A stretch of 64,000 nt of DNA from Scybalousia_A sp963540815 (lineage in GTDB: Bacteria; Bacteroidota; Bacteroidia; Bacteroidales; P3). The notes beneath the pieces are model-generated. The model was not told where the DNA came from and ran no database searches. It saw only the letters and a list, made by a program, of their open reading frames with translations. The position numbers and the translations under genes were made by a program. The DNA is taken from NCBI GenBank assembly GCA_963540815.1, contig CAUTQY010000007.1:10392-74391 (forward strand), in the 5' to 3' direction. Below, one piece after another: positions 25,773-34,016 of the stretch. Numbering within the stretch: the stretch's first letter is position 1; every line of letters begins with the position of its first letter.

Positions 25773-25828
25773 AACTTTGTTGCGTGTCAATCTATTCCGC
25801 TTTATACTTTTGCAATACCTTATAAGAA

Positions 25829-25989
25829 TTTTGCCTTTCTTTGTTTGCTTTCTGCCAAACAGCGATTCGTTATCAAAAAAACATAGTTTTTTGAGTCAAA
25901 AAACTATGTTTTTTTGCCGGAAAAACTATGTTTTTTCCACATCGAAACAAAGAGTGGCAGAAACAAAAAGCCCTTTGGCAGAATCCTTT
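25829..25989 (-). repeat. 161-bp dispersed element, copy 2 (inverted relative to copy 1)
   Basis: Reverse complement of the copy 1 layout, same length, arms clearly homologous. Its three cores are CATAG (25882-25886), CTATG (25904-25908) and CTATG (25926-25930), all versions of one pentamer, different from the CCACC/GGTGG of copy 1. The A-run/T-run frames and GACTC spacer are kept. Confidence 0.85.
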
Positions 25990-26090
25990 TGCAACTCCAC
26001 TCATTAGAATATTGCTTTATAAGTTCTAACATACACTATCTTCTTTTATTTCTCAGTAAAGAAAATAAAATACATTTAAGAAAATAAAGG

Positions 26091-26120
26091 TTTGTTTGGT
26101 TAAAGTTAGACCTATATTTG
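26091..26120 (+). promoter_or_regulatory. Putative promoter with no long gene downstream
   Basis: TTTG at 26091-26094 (and again at 26095-26098), then TATATTTG at 26113-26120; the spacing from the first TTTG is 18. It points into the stretch 26120-26437, which has only a 52-codon frame. Confidence 0.5.
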
Positions 26121-26187
26121 CGTTGAGTATATTAAAAAGTGATTAAAAAAATATTTAAAATCTAAAAATTATATACGACCCTGCAAA

Positions 26188-26346
26188 ATGGAAGAGATTT
26201 TTTATAATATTTTGCGCGGTAATATTCCGAAACTTGCCTTATGCGCATTTGACATAGTTATCCCACGCCTACATTTAAGTGATTATATATCACAACCGGC
26301 TAATCCTAAGTTTGCTTTTAATGATTTTCTTTCGGGCGAATATTGA
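26188..26346 (+). CDS. Possible small protein of 52 residues
   Basis: ATG at 26188, TGA at 26344-26346. It reads MEEIFYNILRGNIPKLALCA and ends NDFLSGEY. It starts about 60 bases after the putative promoter's expected start point, its composition is protein-like (charged and hydrophobic residues in balance), and nothing else explains the promoter. No family is recognised, and it could be the leftover of a larger gene or an RNA. The rest of the gap 25990-26437 shows nothing else I can support; a 73-codon frame at 26279-26500 runs into the antisense of the next gene. Confidence 0.3.
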   Translation: MEEIFYNILRGNIPKLALCAFDIVIPRLHLSDYISQPANPKFAFNDFLSGEY

Positions 26347-26437
26347 AAAAGTTACGAAACCGTATATCAAAAACGATATGGGATTTCTATGCATAGTTAT
26401 TAGTTATAATATTTATGGCAGTATACGAAGATACTTT

Positions 26438-27679
26438 TTATGGGTTGATTTTTTGTTTGTTATCAGGAGGTTTGACCATAGAATTCAAAGCAAACAATAA
26501 ACCCATTACTGCAACTATCTGCAAACGGAAAGTAAACCAATAATGTACGTAGGAGTGATTATCTACAATAATGTACCAAACATAGGGCAACAGAGCAATA
26601 AGCAAAAACAAACCAAAGGCCTTAATACCGTATTTGTTAAAATGTCTCACAATAAAATAGACCAAGATTATTGCAACTACCAATACGACCATCCATTGAA
26701 CATGTTGAAAGTTATTCTTTATGGCATCAAAACGAGTAAGATCCATATCTCCGAATTGAGAAGAGGATCTTTCTGTTATTTGGTTAAAGGCTTGTTTGAA
26801 TACATCTTTCTCTACGGTAAGGAAAGCGAGTATCCATTTGCTTAACCATGTAACGATAGAGCCAATTAACCATATGGCAGAAAAGGAAAAAAGTTTTTTC
26901 AAATCTTTGGTAAAAGATACTTTGTTATCTGTCGTTTCCAATGCTAACCATACGGCAAGCATTGTACCAAGCGTTAAAGCAGGAGTAGTTAGCAAATCAA
27001 AATATATAGTCAGACAGCCGAATATGAAAAACATCTCATAAATTTTGGTATAATTGTGATGATATTTTATTACGGATAGCGACCCTATCAAAGCCAAACA
27101 GAGTACGGGGAAAAATTGCAAAGATATCTGCGCAATAAATACATTGCAACTCAAAAACGCAACGGCAAACAGTATGGCCACTCTAGTAGAAGTCGCTTGA
27201 TACAGTTTTAAACAGGTAAATAATAATAGCAAAGACGAGAGAACGTACATAAAAATTCTCCAATGCGAATAGGAGGCAACAGTCATAAAACATCTTGCCA
27301 AAAAAGTATTTCCGTGCCAATATCTTGTGTAGCCGTTATCAAGGTTATAGTTATTATTATATACAAGCAACCTAAGAGTATTGGTTTGAGATTGCTCGTA
27401 TACGGATTGTCGGAGCAGAAAAATAGATTGTAAAAGATTACTTTTGTCCATACAATAGGCTTCGTTTAGTATCAAAGCATCGGTAAAGTTATCTAATTTG
27501 CAATTTTCTTTTTGTATTACCGCAAGAGGATATTCTTCTGCAAGATCTCCGCGTTGTACACTTTTTCGAATATTATACCTTATATTGTCGGAAGGCAAAA
27601 GACAGGCAAATATGCCAAAGCCCACAAAAATAATCAAAAGTATAGCAAATATTTTTAGGTATTTAAGCAAAGTTTTCAT
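26438..27679 (-). CDS. Multi-spanning membrane protein, likely partner of the GT2 gene
   Basis: 413 residues from the ATG at 27679 (MKTLLKYLKIF), one base after the stop of the GT2 gene. About ten hydrophobic segments, with one large loop after the first (residues 35-120), holding LACLLPSD, NEAYCMD and NGYTRYWHGN. This layout (one large extracytoplasmic loop after TM1) resembles polytopic glucosyltransferases/GtrII-type or GT-C enzymes that use undecaprenyl-phosphate sugars. The coupled GT2 would supply that donor. I do not recognise a specific family. Confidence 0.6.
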   Translation of the reverse strand: MKTLLKYLKIFAILLIIFVGFGIFACLLPSDNIRYNIRKSVQRGDLAEEYPLAVIQKENCKLDNFTDALILNEAYCMDKSNLLQSIFLLRQSVYEQSQTNTLRLLVYNNNYNLDNGYTRYWHGNTFLARCFMTVASYSHWRIFMYVLSSLLLLFTCLKLYQATSTRVAILFAVAFLSCNVFIAQISLQFFPVLCLALIGSLSVIKYHHNYTKIYEMFFIFGCLTIYFDLLTTPALTLGTMLAVWLALETTDNKVSFTKDLKKLFSFSAIWLIGSIVTWLSKWILAFLTVEKDVFKQAFNQITERSSSQFGDMDLTRFDAIKNNFQHVQWMVVLVVAIILVYFIVRHFNKYGIKAFGLFLLIALLPYVWYIIVDNHSYVHYWFTFRLQIVAVMGLLFALNSMVKPPDNKQKINP

Positions 27680-27680
27680 A

Positions 27681-28628
27681 CTACTTATTTTTATTATCAA
27701 ATTCTATCAAACGCAATTCGTAATCTTTTCTATTTTTGCTAATGATGACATCAAGCATCAAGCCCGTAAATAATGAAATGACGGAAGACAACATCAAGAA
27801 CATAGATATAATAAGCGTAGGGAAACGAGGCACAAGATGGGTGTGAAAGTATTCTATTAGGATGGGTATTAAAAGAATAACGGATACCACAAAGAGTAAC
27901 AAAGATAATATTCCAAAAAATACAAGAGGTTTGTATTCTTTGAATAACAACGCTATTGTTTTTAGTACGCTCGCACCATCTGATAAAGTATTGAGTTTGG
28001 ATTGTGACCCGGTAGGTCTGTCTTGATATGTGATAGGGACGGATTTTATTTTATATCTTTTGTCTAAGGCGTGTATTGTCATTTCGGTTTCTATTTCAAA
28101 ATTACCGGACATAACGGGGAATAACTTAACAAATCTGCGAGAGAAAGCACGGTAGCCGGTCATTATATCTGCTATAGTGGTTTGATTAATATTGTCTTTT
28201 GAGTTGCCCCAAAAACATGTTATAAGTTTCCTAACCAGACGATTGCCAAAATTATGAAAGGCTCTTGTGTTTTCTTTGAAATATGTTGTAGACAATCTGT
28301 CACCTATGACCATATCACAGTCTTCTTTCAAAACGGCATCTATCATAGTATGCACGGCATTGGCAGGATAGGTATCATCGCCGTCTACCAAAATATAACA
28401 ATCGGCTTGTATTTCTCTAAACATTCTTCTTACAACATTACCCTTACCCTGCATTATTTCTTGGCGGACAATAGCACCGACCTTTGTTGCCTTTTCCATA
28501 GAAGAATCCGAAGAATTATTATCATAGACATATATTTTGGCATTGGGTAATTGCAACCGAAAGTCTGTAATTACCTTTTCTATTGTAATTTCCTCGTTAT
28601 AGCAAGGAATAAGTACTGCAACATCCAT
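27681..28628 (-). CDS. Membrane-anchored GT2, undecaprenyl-phosphate glycosyltransferase type
   Basis: 315 residues. VAVLIPCYNEEITIEKVI at the start, YDNNSSD, and LVDGDDTYP (the DGDD metal site at about residue 80) place it with dolichol-phosphate mannosyltransferase/GtrB-like GT2. The last 80 residues hold two hydrophobic segments (LVFFGILSLLLFVVSVILLI and LIISMFLMLSSVISLFTGLM). It would load a sugar onto undecaprenyl phosphate for use on the periplasmic side. It is followed one base later by the membrane protein gene and has a full promoter at 28705-28735. Confidence 0.85.
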   Translation of the reverse strand: MDVAVLIPCYNEEITIEKVITDFRLQLPNAKIYVYDNNSSDSSMEKATKVGAIVRQEIMQGKGNVVRRMFREIQADCYILVDGDDTYPANAVHTMIDAVLKEDCDMVIGDRLSTTYFKENTRAFHNFGNRLVRKLITCFWGNSKDNINQTTIADIMTGYRAFSRRFVKLFPVMSGNFEIETEMTIHALDKRYKIKSVPITYQDRPTGSQSKLNTLSDGASVLKTIALLFKEYKPLVFFGILSLLLFVVSVILLIPILIEYFHTHLVPRFPTLIISMFLMLSSVISLFTGLMLDVIISKNRKDYELRLIEFDNKNK

Positions 28629-28704
28629 AACTTTAAAAACATTTATTTTCTTTAGTACGAATTAAAAAACATGGCCCGCTAATCTTTTATAATGGTCTCT
28701 TTTG

Positions 28705-28735
28705 CAAAAATATATCATTATACAATACTAACAAA
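28705..28735 (-). promoter_or_regulatory. Promoter of the GT2/membrane-protein pair
   Basis: On the minus strand TTTG (28735-28732), 19 bases, then TATTTTTG (28712-28705). Full consensus; the leader is about 70 bases. Confidence 0.8.
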
Positions 28736-28760
28736 AGAAAATTATATTTTATTACATAAC

Positions 28761-28804
28761 AAAAAAACAAACCTCCATATTTTTTAATAAAACATAGAGG
28801 TTTG
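28761..28804 (-). terminator. Rho-independent terminator after the M23 peptidase gene
   Basis: On the minus strand the stem CAAACCTC (28804-28797) pairs with GAGGTTTG (28775-28768) and is followed by seven T (28767-28761). Confidence 0.85.
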
Positions 28805-28843
28805 ACAAATGAAAAAAAGTGTATCAATAGATAAAAATCTGTG

Positions 28844-29830
28844 TTATTTAACTTTTATTTTTTGTCCCGGTTTAAGTTTTGTGCTTTTCATACCATTTAA
28901 CTTTTGCAGCTTTGCGACAGTCGTGCCGTGTTTTTTTGCAATTTTTGAAAGCGAATCTCCTTTTCTGACAGTGTAAGAAGCAACAGCAACGTTGTTTCGC
29001 GAGAATTTGGATTTCTTTTTTGAAGATTTTGCCAATTGACGAGAAGAAGATGAAGATTGGGAATAAGTCGGTTTGAAATCCGAACGGGTAATATGAAATA
29101 CTTCGTTTTCGGTTCTTAGGGTATAGCTTGTAAAATCTATAAAATGCTCAGGGTCCATTGCCGCTCCCAAATAACGTATTTCCAAATGCAGATGAGGACC
29201 GGAACTTCTACCCGTAGAACCCACCAAACCTATAATATCTCCTGCTTTAACCTTTTGATTTTCTTTTGCAGAAATTTTGGACATGTGTCCGTAATATGTC
29301 TCCAAACCATTGTCGTGTCTAACCACAACAAGATTGCCATAACCGTTGCATCGTTTGGCATAGCGAACAACCCCGTCAAACATACATTTAATAGGAGTGC
29401 CTGTTTTGAGACCTATGTCTACACCATAATGAAAACGATTTCTTCTCGGACCGAAGTGTGAGGTAGGTCTGCCCTCAACAGGACAAGTAAAATATTTGTT
29501 CTGCTTTTCATTTGTAAGACGAATAGGTATTGACCCTATCATATTGGCATAATCAAATCTGTTTAGGTAATGCACAATTTTGTTGTCAAACGAGGCGTAA
29601 AGGATGTCGTTTTCGCTTTCAACAGAGGCATCTTCGCCGTATGTGCCGAATTCTATAAGGGAATTTTTGTATTGATTGGTATCGTTAAATATTCCTAGAG
29701 TATATTCGGAACTTTCGTTTTCCAAGTTTGTGCGGTTTCTCATCATACCCCTTTCGTGTATTTGAGAAAGTCCCAGTAGTGGTAAAAGTAAAGCAGAGAT
29801 AATAAAAGTATTGATTTTTCTTAACTTCAT
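28844..29830 (-). CDS. M23 family metallopeptidase with LysM domain
   Basis: 328 residues. Signal peptide MKLRKINTFIISALLLPLLGLSQ. M23 core at about residues 120-230: HYGVDIGLKTGTPI (first His and Asp ligands) and GPHLHLEI (HxH). C-terminal LysM (SYTVRKGDSLSKIAKKHGTTVAKLQKLNGMKST...LKPGQKIKVK, about 285-328) binds peptidoglycan. A lysostaphin-like endopeptidase or an amidase activator of the EnvC/NlpD kind; the metal ligands are present, so activity is likely. Single-gene unit with its own promoter and terminator. Confidence 0.93.
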   Translation of the reverse strand: MKLRKINTFIISALLLPLLGLSQIHERGMMRNRTNLENESSEYTLGIFNDTNQYKNSLIEFGTYGEDASVESENDILYASFDNKIVHYLNRFDYANMIGSIPIRLTNEKQNKYFTCPVEGRPTSHFGPRRNRFHYGVDIGLKTGTPIKCMFDGVVRYAKRCNGYGNLVVVRHDNGLETYYGHMSKISAKENQKVKAGDIIGLVGSTGRSSGPHLHLEIRYLGAAMDPEHFIDFTSYTLRTENEVFHITRSDFKPTYSQSSSSSRQLAKSSKKKSKFSRNNVAVASYTVRKGDSLSKIAKKHGTTVAKLQKLNGMKSTKLKPGQKIKVK

Positions 29831-29852
29831 GGTAAATGCTTTTTTGGAAGTC

Positions 29853-29884
29853 CAAAGTTACAACTTTTTTATTTACTAACCAAA
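29853..29884 (-). promoter_or_regulatory. Promoter of the M23 peptidase gene
   Basis: On the minus strand TTTG (29884-29881), 20 bases, TAACTTTG (29860-29853). Confidence 0.75.
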
Positions 29885-29980
29885 CAAATTAGACAAAACC
29901 TGTCTTTTTTGACATGTGTTATGAAATAACAAGCGACTATAATTGTTTTATAATTAGGATTTTAAAGTATTTTTTTTGTA

Positions 29981-30400
29981 TTAAAAAATGCGTATTTTTT
30001 TTACTCTTTTGTGTAAAATATTTATTATGATAACGGCAATTAAAGAGGCTAAAATATCAAAAAACAAATCCCAAAGGGAAAAACTTCTTTTTGCGGTGTT
30101 ATAGGTAATTCCTTGTAATATTTCCGTGATTAAACCGAAAATAGATATGGAGACAATTACAATTTTGCTTATTGGCAAAAGGTTAAGATTTTTTTTGAGT
30201 TCTATTGTGCGAAACAATAACCAACTTTCGCAAAAAAACATAATAAAATGAACAACCTTGTCCATATGTTTACAGGTGAAAAATCTGGGTCCGTGAGCAA
30301 AAGCGTTTGACGGCAAGAGTAGTAAAATAAGTATGGATACGCTGGATATCAAAAGCAGAATAAAATATTTTTTTTTGCTTAGTAAATACTTGTTTTTCAT
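29981..30400 (-). CDS. VanZ-like family membrane protein
   Basis: 139 residues, about four hydrophobic segments. DKVVHFIMFFCESWLLF and TEILQGITYNTAKRSFSLWDLFFDILASLIAV carry the VanZ-like pattern (His in TM2; E-Q...R...D). In Bacteroidales such a gene is commonly next to gcvH, as here. Biochemical role unknown; linked to glycopeptide resistance only in enterococci. A TATATTTG box (minus strand, 30415-30408) lies right before the ATG and overlaps the gcvH terminator. Confidence 0.8.
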   Translation of the reverse strand: MKNKYLLSKKKYFILLLISSVSILILLLLPSNAFAHGPRFFTCKHMDKVVHFIMFFCESWLLFRTIELKKNLNLLPISKIVIVSISIFGLITEILQGITYNTAKRSFSLWDLFFDILASLIAVIIINILHKRVKKIRIF

Positions 30401-30411
30401 TTTAATACAAA

Positions 30412-30450
30412 TATAAAATTAGAGACCTTGCTTTGCATAAGGAAGGTCTC
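30412..30450 (-). terminator. Hairpin after gcvH, probable terminator
   Basis: The stem GAGACCTT (minus strand, 30450-30443) with AAGGTCTC (30429-30422), followed by the T-rich CTAATTTTAT on the minus strand. Confidence 0.7.
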
Positions 30451-30481
30451 CAATTATTCGGAATTATTATTTGGGAATTAT

Positions 30482-30862
30482 TTAAAGTCCTATATATTTC
30501 GTATAAGCCTTATCGTCCATAAGACTATTGATTTCGTCCGCATTTGTGATTTGTATTTTGACTATCCAACCTTCGCCGTATGGGTCAGAGTTTATAGCAG
30601 CAGCGTTGTCCTCCAATGAAGTATTTACTTCCAAAACCTTACCCGATACAGGCATGCAAAGGTCGGACACAGTCTTAACGGCTTCTATGGAACCAAAAGC
30701 CTCCTTTGCAGACAACTCCTCTCCTTCGGTATCTACGTCCACATAAACTATATCACCCAATTCATGCTGAGCATAATCCGTTATACCTATATACGCTACT
30801 TTTCCTTCTATCCTCAACCATTCGTGGTCCTCAGAATACTTTAAATTTTGTGGGATATTCAT
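30482..30862 (-). CDS. gcvH: Glycine cleavage system H protein
   Basis: 126 residues from the ATG at 30862 (MNIPQNLKYSEDHEWLRIEG); codons further upstream are out of the family alignment and would cover the promoter. The lipoyl-carrying Lys is K63 in SIEAVKTVSD, at the normal place. It shuttles the aminomethyl group between P, T and L proteins. It is alone here; the other cleavage-system genes are not in the window. Confidence 0.96.
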   Translation of the reverse strand: MNIPQNLKYSEDHEWLRIEGKVAYIGITDYAQHELGDIVYVDVDTEGEELSAKEAFGSIEAVKTVSDLCMPVSGKVLEVNTSLEDNAAAINSDPYGEGWIVKIQITNADEINSLMDDKAYTKYIGL

Positions 30863-30912
30863 TATTTTACTTTTTATTAGGTTATTACTATATTTGTTAC
30901 TCTCAGTCTTTT

Positions 30913-30920
30913 GCAAAAGT
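30913..30920 (-). promoter_or_regulatory. -7 promoter box for gcvH
   Basis: TACTTTTG on the minus strand, 50 bases before the ATG. The upstream TTTG is at 24 bases, longer than usual. Confidence 0.5.
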
Positions 30921-30962
30921 ACAATTTTTTGTCTTATGAAATATACAAAATACTAAAATATT

Positions 30963-33134
30963 TTATTTTTTCACAAATTTACTCTTATATGTATGTTCTC
31001 CGTCCAAAACATAAAGAATATAGACGCCACTTTTTAAATTGGATACATCTATTTGAGAATTAGTAATTTGTGTTTCCATTATTGTCCTTGACATCATATC
31101 CGAAACTTTGACTTTACCTTTTATTTGAAAATTTTTCAGATACAAAATATTTTGTGTAGGTACGGGGTAAACAGCAATGGTTTGTAATGAGGTAGGTGAG
31201 GACAAACTTACTTTGGCTTCCGCTTTTTGCACGGCTTTTAGAGTATTTATATACCCATATCCCCAACTGTCATTAGGACACTGACCGGAATTAACATTGG
31301 TATCCGCTGTTTGAGTAATTATTTCTTTGATTTCGGCAGGGCTAAGACTTGGATTTGCCTCAAGCATTAGTGCAACGCTTCCCGTTACCATAGGGCAAGA
31401 CATGGAAGTGCCCGAAATTGCCGAAAAAGGATAATCCTTTCCTTCAAAACTTGTTGTTATTGTCGTCAAATAAGAGTTAGTAAAAGAGGATATGGAGGAG
31501 GTTACGGCTTGTCCGGGTGCTACTATTTCCGGTTTTAGGTAAGAACACAAAGTAGGACCTTTGGAGGAAAACAGAGCCAATGTTGAAGGTCTGTTTACTC
31601 TTTGTACTTTGGTTGCTCCGACGGTTATAACCTTTTCTGCCAAAGCAGGCTCGCTTATACCGTATTCGTCATTACCTGACAAATACCCTTCTCTGCTATC
31701 CGTAAAAGCGTAACCCCAGTTACCTACAGCGGTTGTCAAACAAGCAACATTCCAAGCGTGTACGACCCCCTGTGTGGCATTTATACACAAAACTACGTGT
31801 GTTAAACTATTATCCAATTTGGTTTTTCTTATTTCCCAATCAATTAATGGTCTATTATCTTGAGGGTAGCGGGAAGAGGCACGGTATATAACGGTATCTC
31901 CCGGTCCGGTAACAAACAGGGTATCTGCTATAACACTGCCGTTGCACAGAAGAACATCGCTTTGATGTATTTTTTGCCAATTTCTATCATATATCTCCAC
32001 TCTTGTGGAAAAAGTGGTGTTATTTTCTCCTTGTAGAGTAACGGTTTGTCCCCAATAATTTTTGGTAGAAGAGGGACCGAAACCGACCTCGGATTTTAGA
32101 GTATCCGCAGAATTTGTTTGAGAAAAATCCGCTTTGATATGAAAATCCTCTCCGCCGTTGTTTCCTGCCGAAACGGTGAAAACAACGCTGTCTTGTTCGG
32201 ACATATTGTTTATGAATTCATCCAACATGGAACTTCCGTCCATATACCCGTAAAGATATAAACCCCAAGAATTGTTAATTACCAATCTTCTGCCCAAATT
32301 TTTTGCATAATCTCTCATCCAAACATATCCGTCCAGAACCGAAGTCTCGTCAGGAATCCAAGTACAGAACAACCATTCAATCTCGGGGGCAATACCTTTG
32401 TATTCCGTAGTAGCACCTCCGCCTCCGGTTATGCCGGCAACGTGTGTCGCATGATAGCCGTATTCGTAGATATTGAAAGTATCACACTTTACTTCAAGCA
32501 AATTGTCTTTGCCCTCTATGAGTGTTCCGTATGAAAAGCCTGTGGGTGTAGGACCGGATGTTTTAAATTGGTCCCAAGCGGCAAGTATTCTATAGTTTTG
32601 TTCCAAAGTGTCATAAAAATTAGGGTGAGTATAGTCTATTCCCCAATCGGCAATACCAACTATTACGCCTTTACCCTTATAACCTGTTCGCAAACCGAGT
32701 CCTTGCCAAACCTGTTCAACGTTCATATCTTTTCTGCTGTTTTTGAGCATAGGGCTAATACCTTTGCGAGCAGTTTCTACCTCTATAACATTGCTATCCT
32801 CGCAAAATCTTGCCAAATCGTCAGTGTTTATTTTAAGGGTAACTATTCTTCCTTGTTTTGAACCCAATATAACGTCATAATTTTTTAGAAAATCAAGTTT
32901 GTTATTTTTATCTACTTTTATTAGTAAGGATATATATTCTTTGCCGTTAATGTCGTATAAGCAAAATCTATCTGGAAAAGCATTTTTTAAAAGAGGGTTG
33001 TTATTTTTTTTATGAGAAAGGAAAGTACTAACTCCCGTACCTTTTATAGGCCGACTTATCGGCTTTGGCATATTCTGAGATTGCAAAGACAAAGCAAAAG
33101 CCGTAATAAAGAAATACAATATAAATTTATTCAT
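30963..33134 (-). CDS. Subtilisin-like (S8) peptidase with T9SS type A sorting tail
   Basis: 723 residues. Signal peptide MNKFILYFFITAFALSLQSQ. Catalytic Asp163 (GIADWGIDYTH), His228 (YHATHVAG) and Ser577 (SGTSMSCPMVTG). A propeptide-like region lies at about residues 25-130. After the protease, the tail from about residue 650 (AVYPVPTQNILYLKN...LKSGVYILYV...KSKFVKK) is a T9SS type A sorting domain, so the protein is exported and probably fixed at the cell surface. It starts 27 bases after the FKBP lipoprotein gene, in one operon; the FKBP may help fold it. Confidence 0.94.
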   Translation of the reverse strand: MNKFILYFFITAFALSLQSQNMPKPISRPIKGTGVSTFLSHKKNNNPLLKNAFPDRFCLYDINGKEYISLLIKVDKNNKLDFLKNYDVILGSKQGRIVTLKINTDDLARFCEDSNVIEVETARKGISPMLKNSRKDMNVEQVWQGLGLRTGYKGKGVIVGIADWGIDYTHPNFYDTLEQNYRILAAWDQFKTSGPTPTGFSYGTLIEGKDNLLEVKCDTFNIYEYGYHATHVAGITGGGGATTEYKGIAPEIEWLFCTWIPDETSVLDGYVWMRDYAKNLGRRLVINNSWGLYLYGYMDGSSMLDEFINNMSEQDSVVFTVSAGNNGGEDFHIKADFSQTNSADTLKSEVGFGPSSTKNYWGQTVTLQGENNTTFSTRVEIYDRNWQKIHQSDVLLCNGSVIADTLFVTGPGDTVIYRASSRYPQDNRPLIDWEIRKTKLDNSLTHVVLCINATQGVVHAWNVACLTTAVGNWGYAFTDSREGYLSGNDEYGISEPALAEKVITVGATKVQRVNRPSTLALFSSKGPTLCSYLKPEIVAPGQAVTSSISSFTNSYLTTITTSFEGKDYPFSAISGTSMSCPMVTGSVALMLEANPSLSPAEIKEIITQTADTNVNSGQCPNDSWGYGYINTLKAVQKAEAKVSLSSPTSLQTIAVYPVPTQNILYLKNFQIKGKVKVSDMMSRTIMETQITNSQIDVSNLKSGVYILYVLDGEHTYKSKFVKK

Positions 33135-33161
33135 TTTTTACAAGAGATTTAATTATAAAAA

Positions 33162-33881
33162 CTATTCACTTTTGAGGACTTCCAAAACTTCCATTTCACA
33201 TTTTTGCAATTTGGGGCTATCTCCGTAACCTATGTTGGGATGAAACCATATAATGTAGTGAGAGCCTGCGTTCATCATACTAAGAGCCTCCTGTTCCGCT
33301 TGACATAAACCGTCAATACCTATAGGACCGGGCTTCTTATTAAGATTGTTTATATTACTACGTACCTTTTCCATAGTATTATTCTGAGACAGTTCATAAA
33401 AAGTATAATTCATTATTACCCTATCTCCATTGCCCACGCTCGGTTTTTGACCCTTACCCTGTTTGATAACCTTGTATTGAAGCCCGCTTGCTGTGGTTTT
33501 TACATCTTTTTCTCGTTTGTTTTGGGCAAGGAAATTTTCTGCACGCTCTATATCCGGACGAGTAACTTCGGAATATTTTTTTTGAACGGACTCCATACTC
33601 TGCCTAAGATAGTCCATGGCTATACTTCTCATGGTTTCCATATCCCAAACATTCTGAGTATCCTTGATATAGGCTTGTTTGAAAGCCCTTGCATAAAGGT
33701 CGGCATTTACAGGAGTGTTTTCGTCCATAGAGGCTTGTATACCATTCAAATAACCGAGTGCAAACGAGGCTGAGTCTTTCAAGGTTTTTAACTCTTCCGG
33801 TTTTACGTTGTTATCTTTTTTTGAACAAGAAAAAGATAACAACGATACAAGTAAAGCAACAAATAATAAACTCTTTGTCAT
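33162..33881 (-). CDS. FKBP-type peptidyl-prolyl isomerase, lipoprotein
   Basis: 239 residues. Lipobox LLSFSC (Cys at about 19). The N-terminal domain is FkpA/Mip-like and helical (SFALGYLNGIQ... AMDYLRQSMESVQKKY). The FKBP domain at about 130-239 has the pattern ASGLQYKVIKQGKGQKPSVGNGDRVIMNY and IIWFHPNIGYGDSP. It would catalyse prolyl isomerisation at the outer membrane or in the periplasm. First gene of the unit with the subtilisin. Confidence 0.9.
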   Translation of the reverse strand: MTKSLLFVALLVSLLSFSCSKKDNNVKPEELKTLKDSASFALGYLNGIQASMDENTPVNADLYARAFKQAYIKDTQNVWDMETMRSIAMDYLRQSMESVQKKYSEVTRPDIERAENFLAQNKREKDVKTTASGLQYKVIKQGKGQKPSVGNGDRVIMNYTFYELSQNNTMEKVRSNINNLNKKPGPIGIDGLCQAEQEALSMMNAGSHYIIWFHPNIGYGDSPKLQKCEMEVLEVLKSE

Positions 33882-33910
33882 ACTTTTTATTCTAAATAAA
33901 TATGTTTGTG

Positions 33911-33918
33911 CAAAATTA
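33911..33918 (-). promoter_or_regulatory. -7 promoter box for the FKBP/subtilisin unit
   Basis: TAATTTTG on the minus strand, 29 bases before the ATG. Confidence 0.5.
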
Positions 33919-33977
33919 TAAATTATTGATTAAATATAAAAAAATGGTATATAAAACTTTTTTAATAATAAAATTAT

Positions 33978-33985
33978 TAACTTTG
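33978..33985 (+). promoter_or_regulatory. -7 promoter box for the outer-membrane protein gene at 34017
   Basis: TAACTTTG, 31 bases before the ATG. No clear -33 box. Confidence 0.5.
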
Positions 33986-34016
33986 TGCAACACTTCGTTG
34001 ATAAAAAAATAACACT

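Noticed and set aside
25512..26007. Open frames of 69-124 codons after the ABC exporter
   Set aside because: They follow the repeat copies (the same peptide appears twice) and are not genes.
26279..26500. 73-codon + strand frame
   Set aside because: Its end overlaps the 3' end of the membrane-protein gene in antisense, and it has no start context; the smaller frame at 26188 is better placed.
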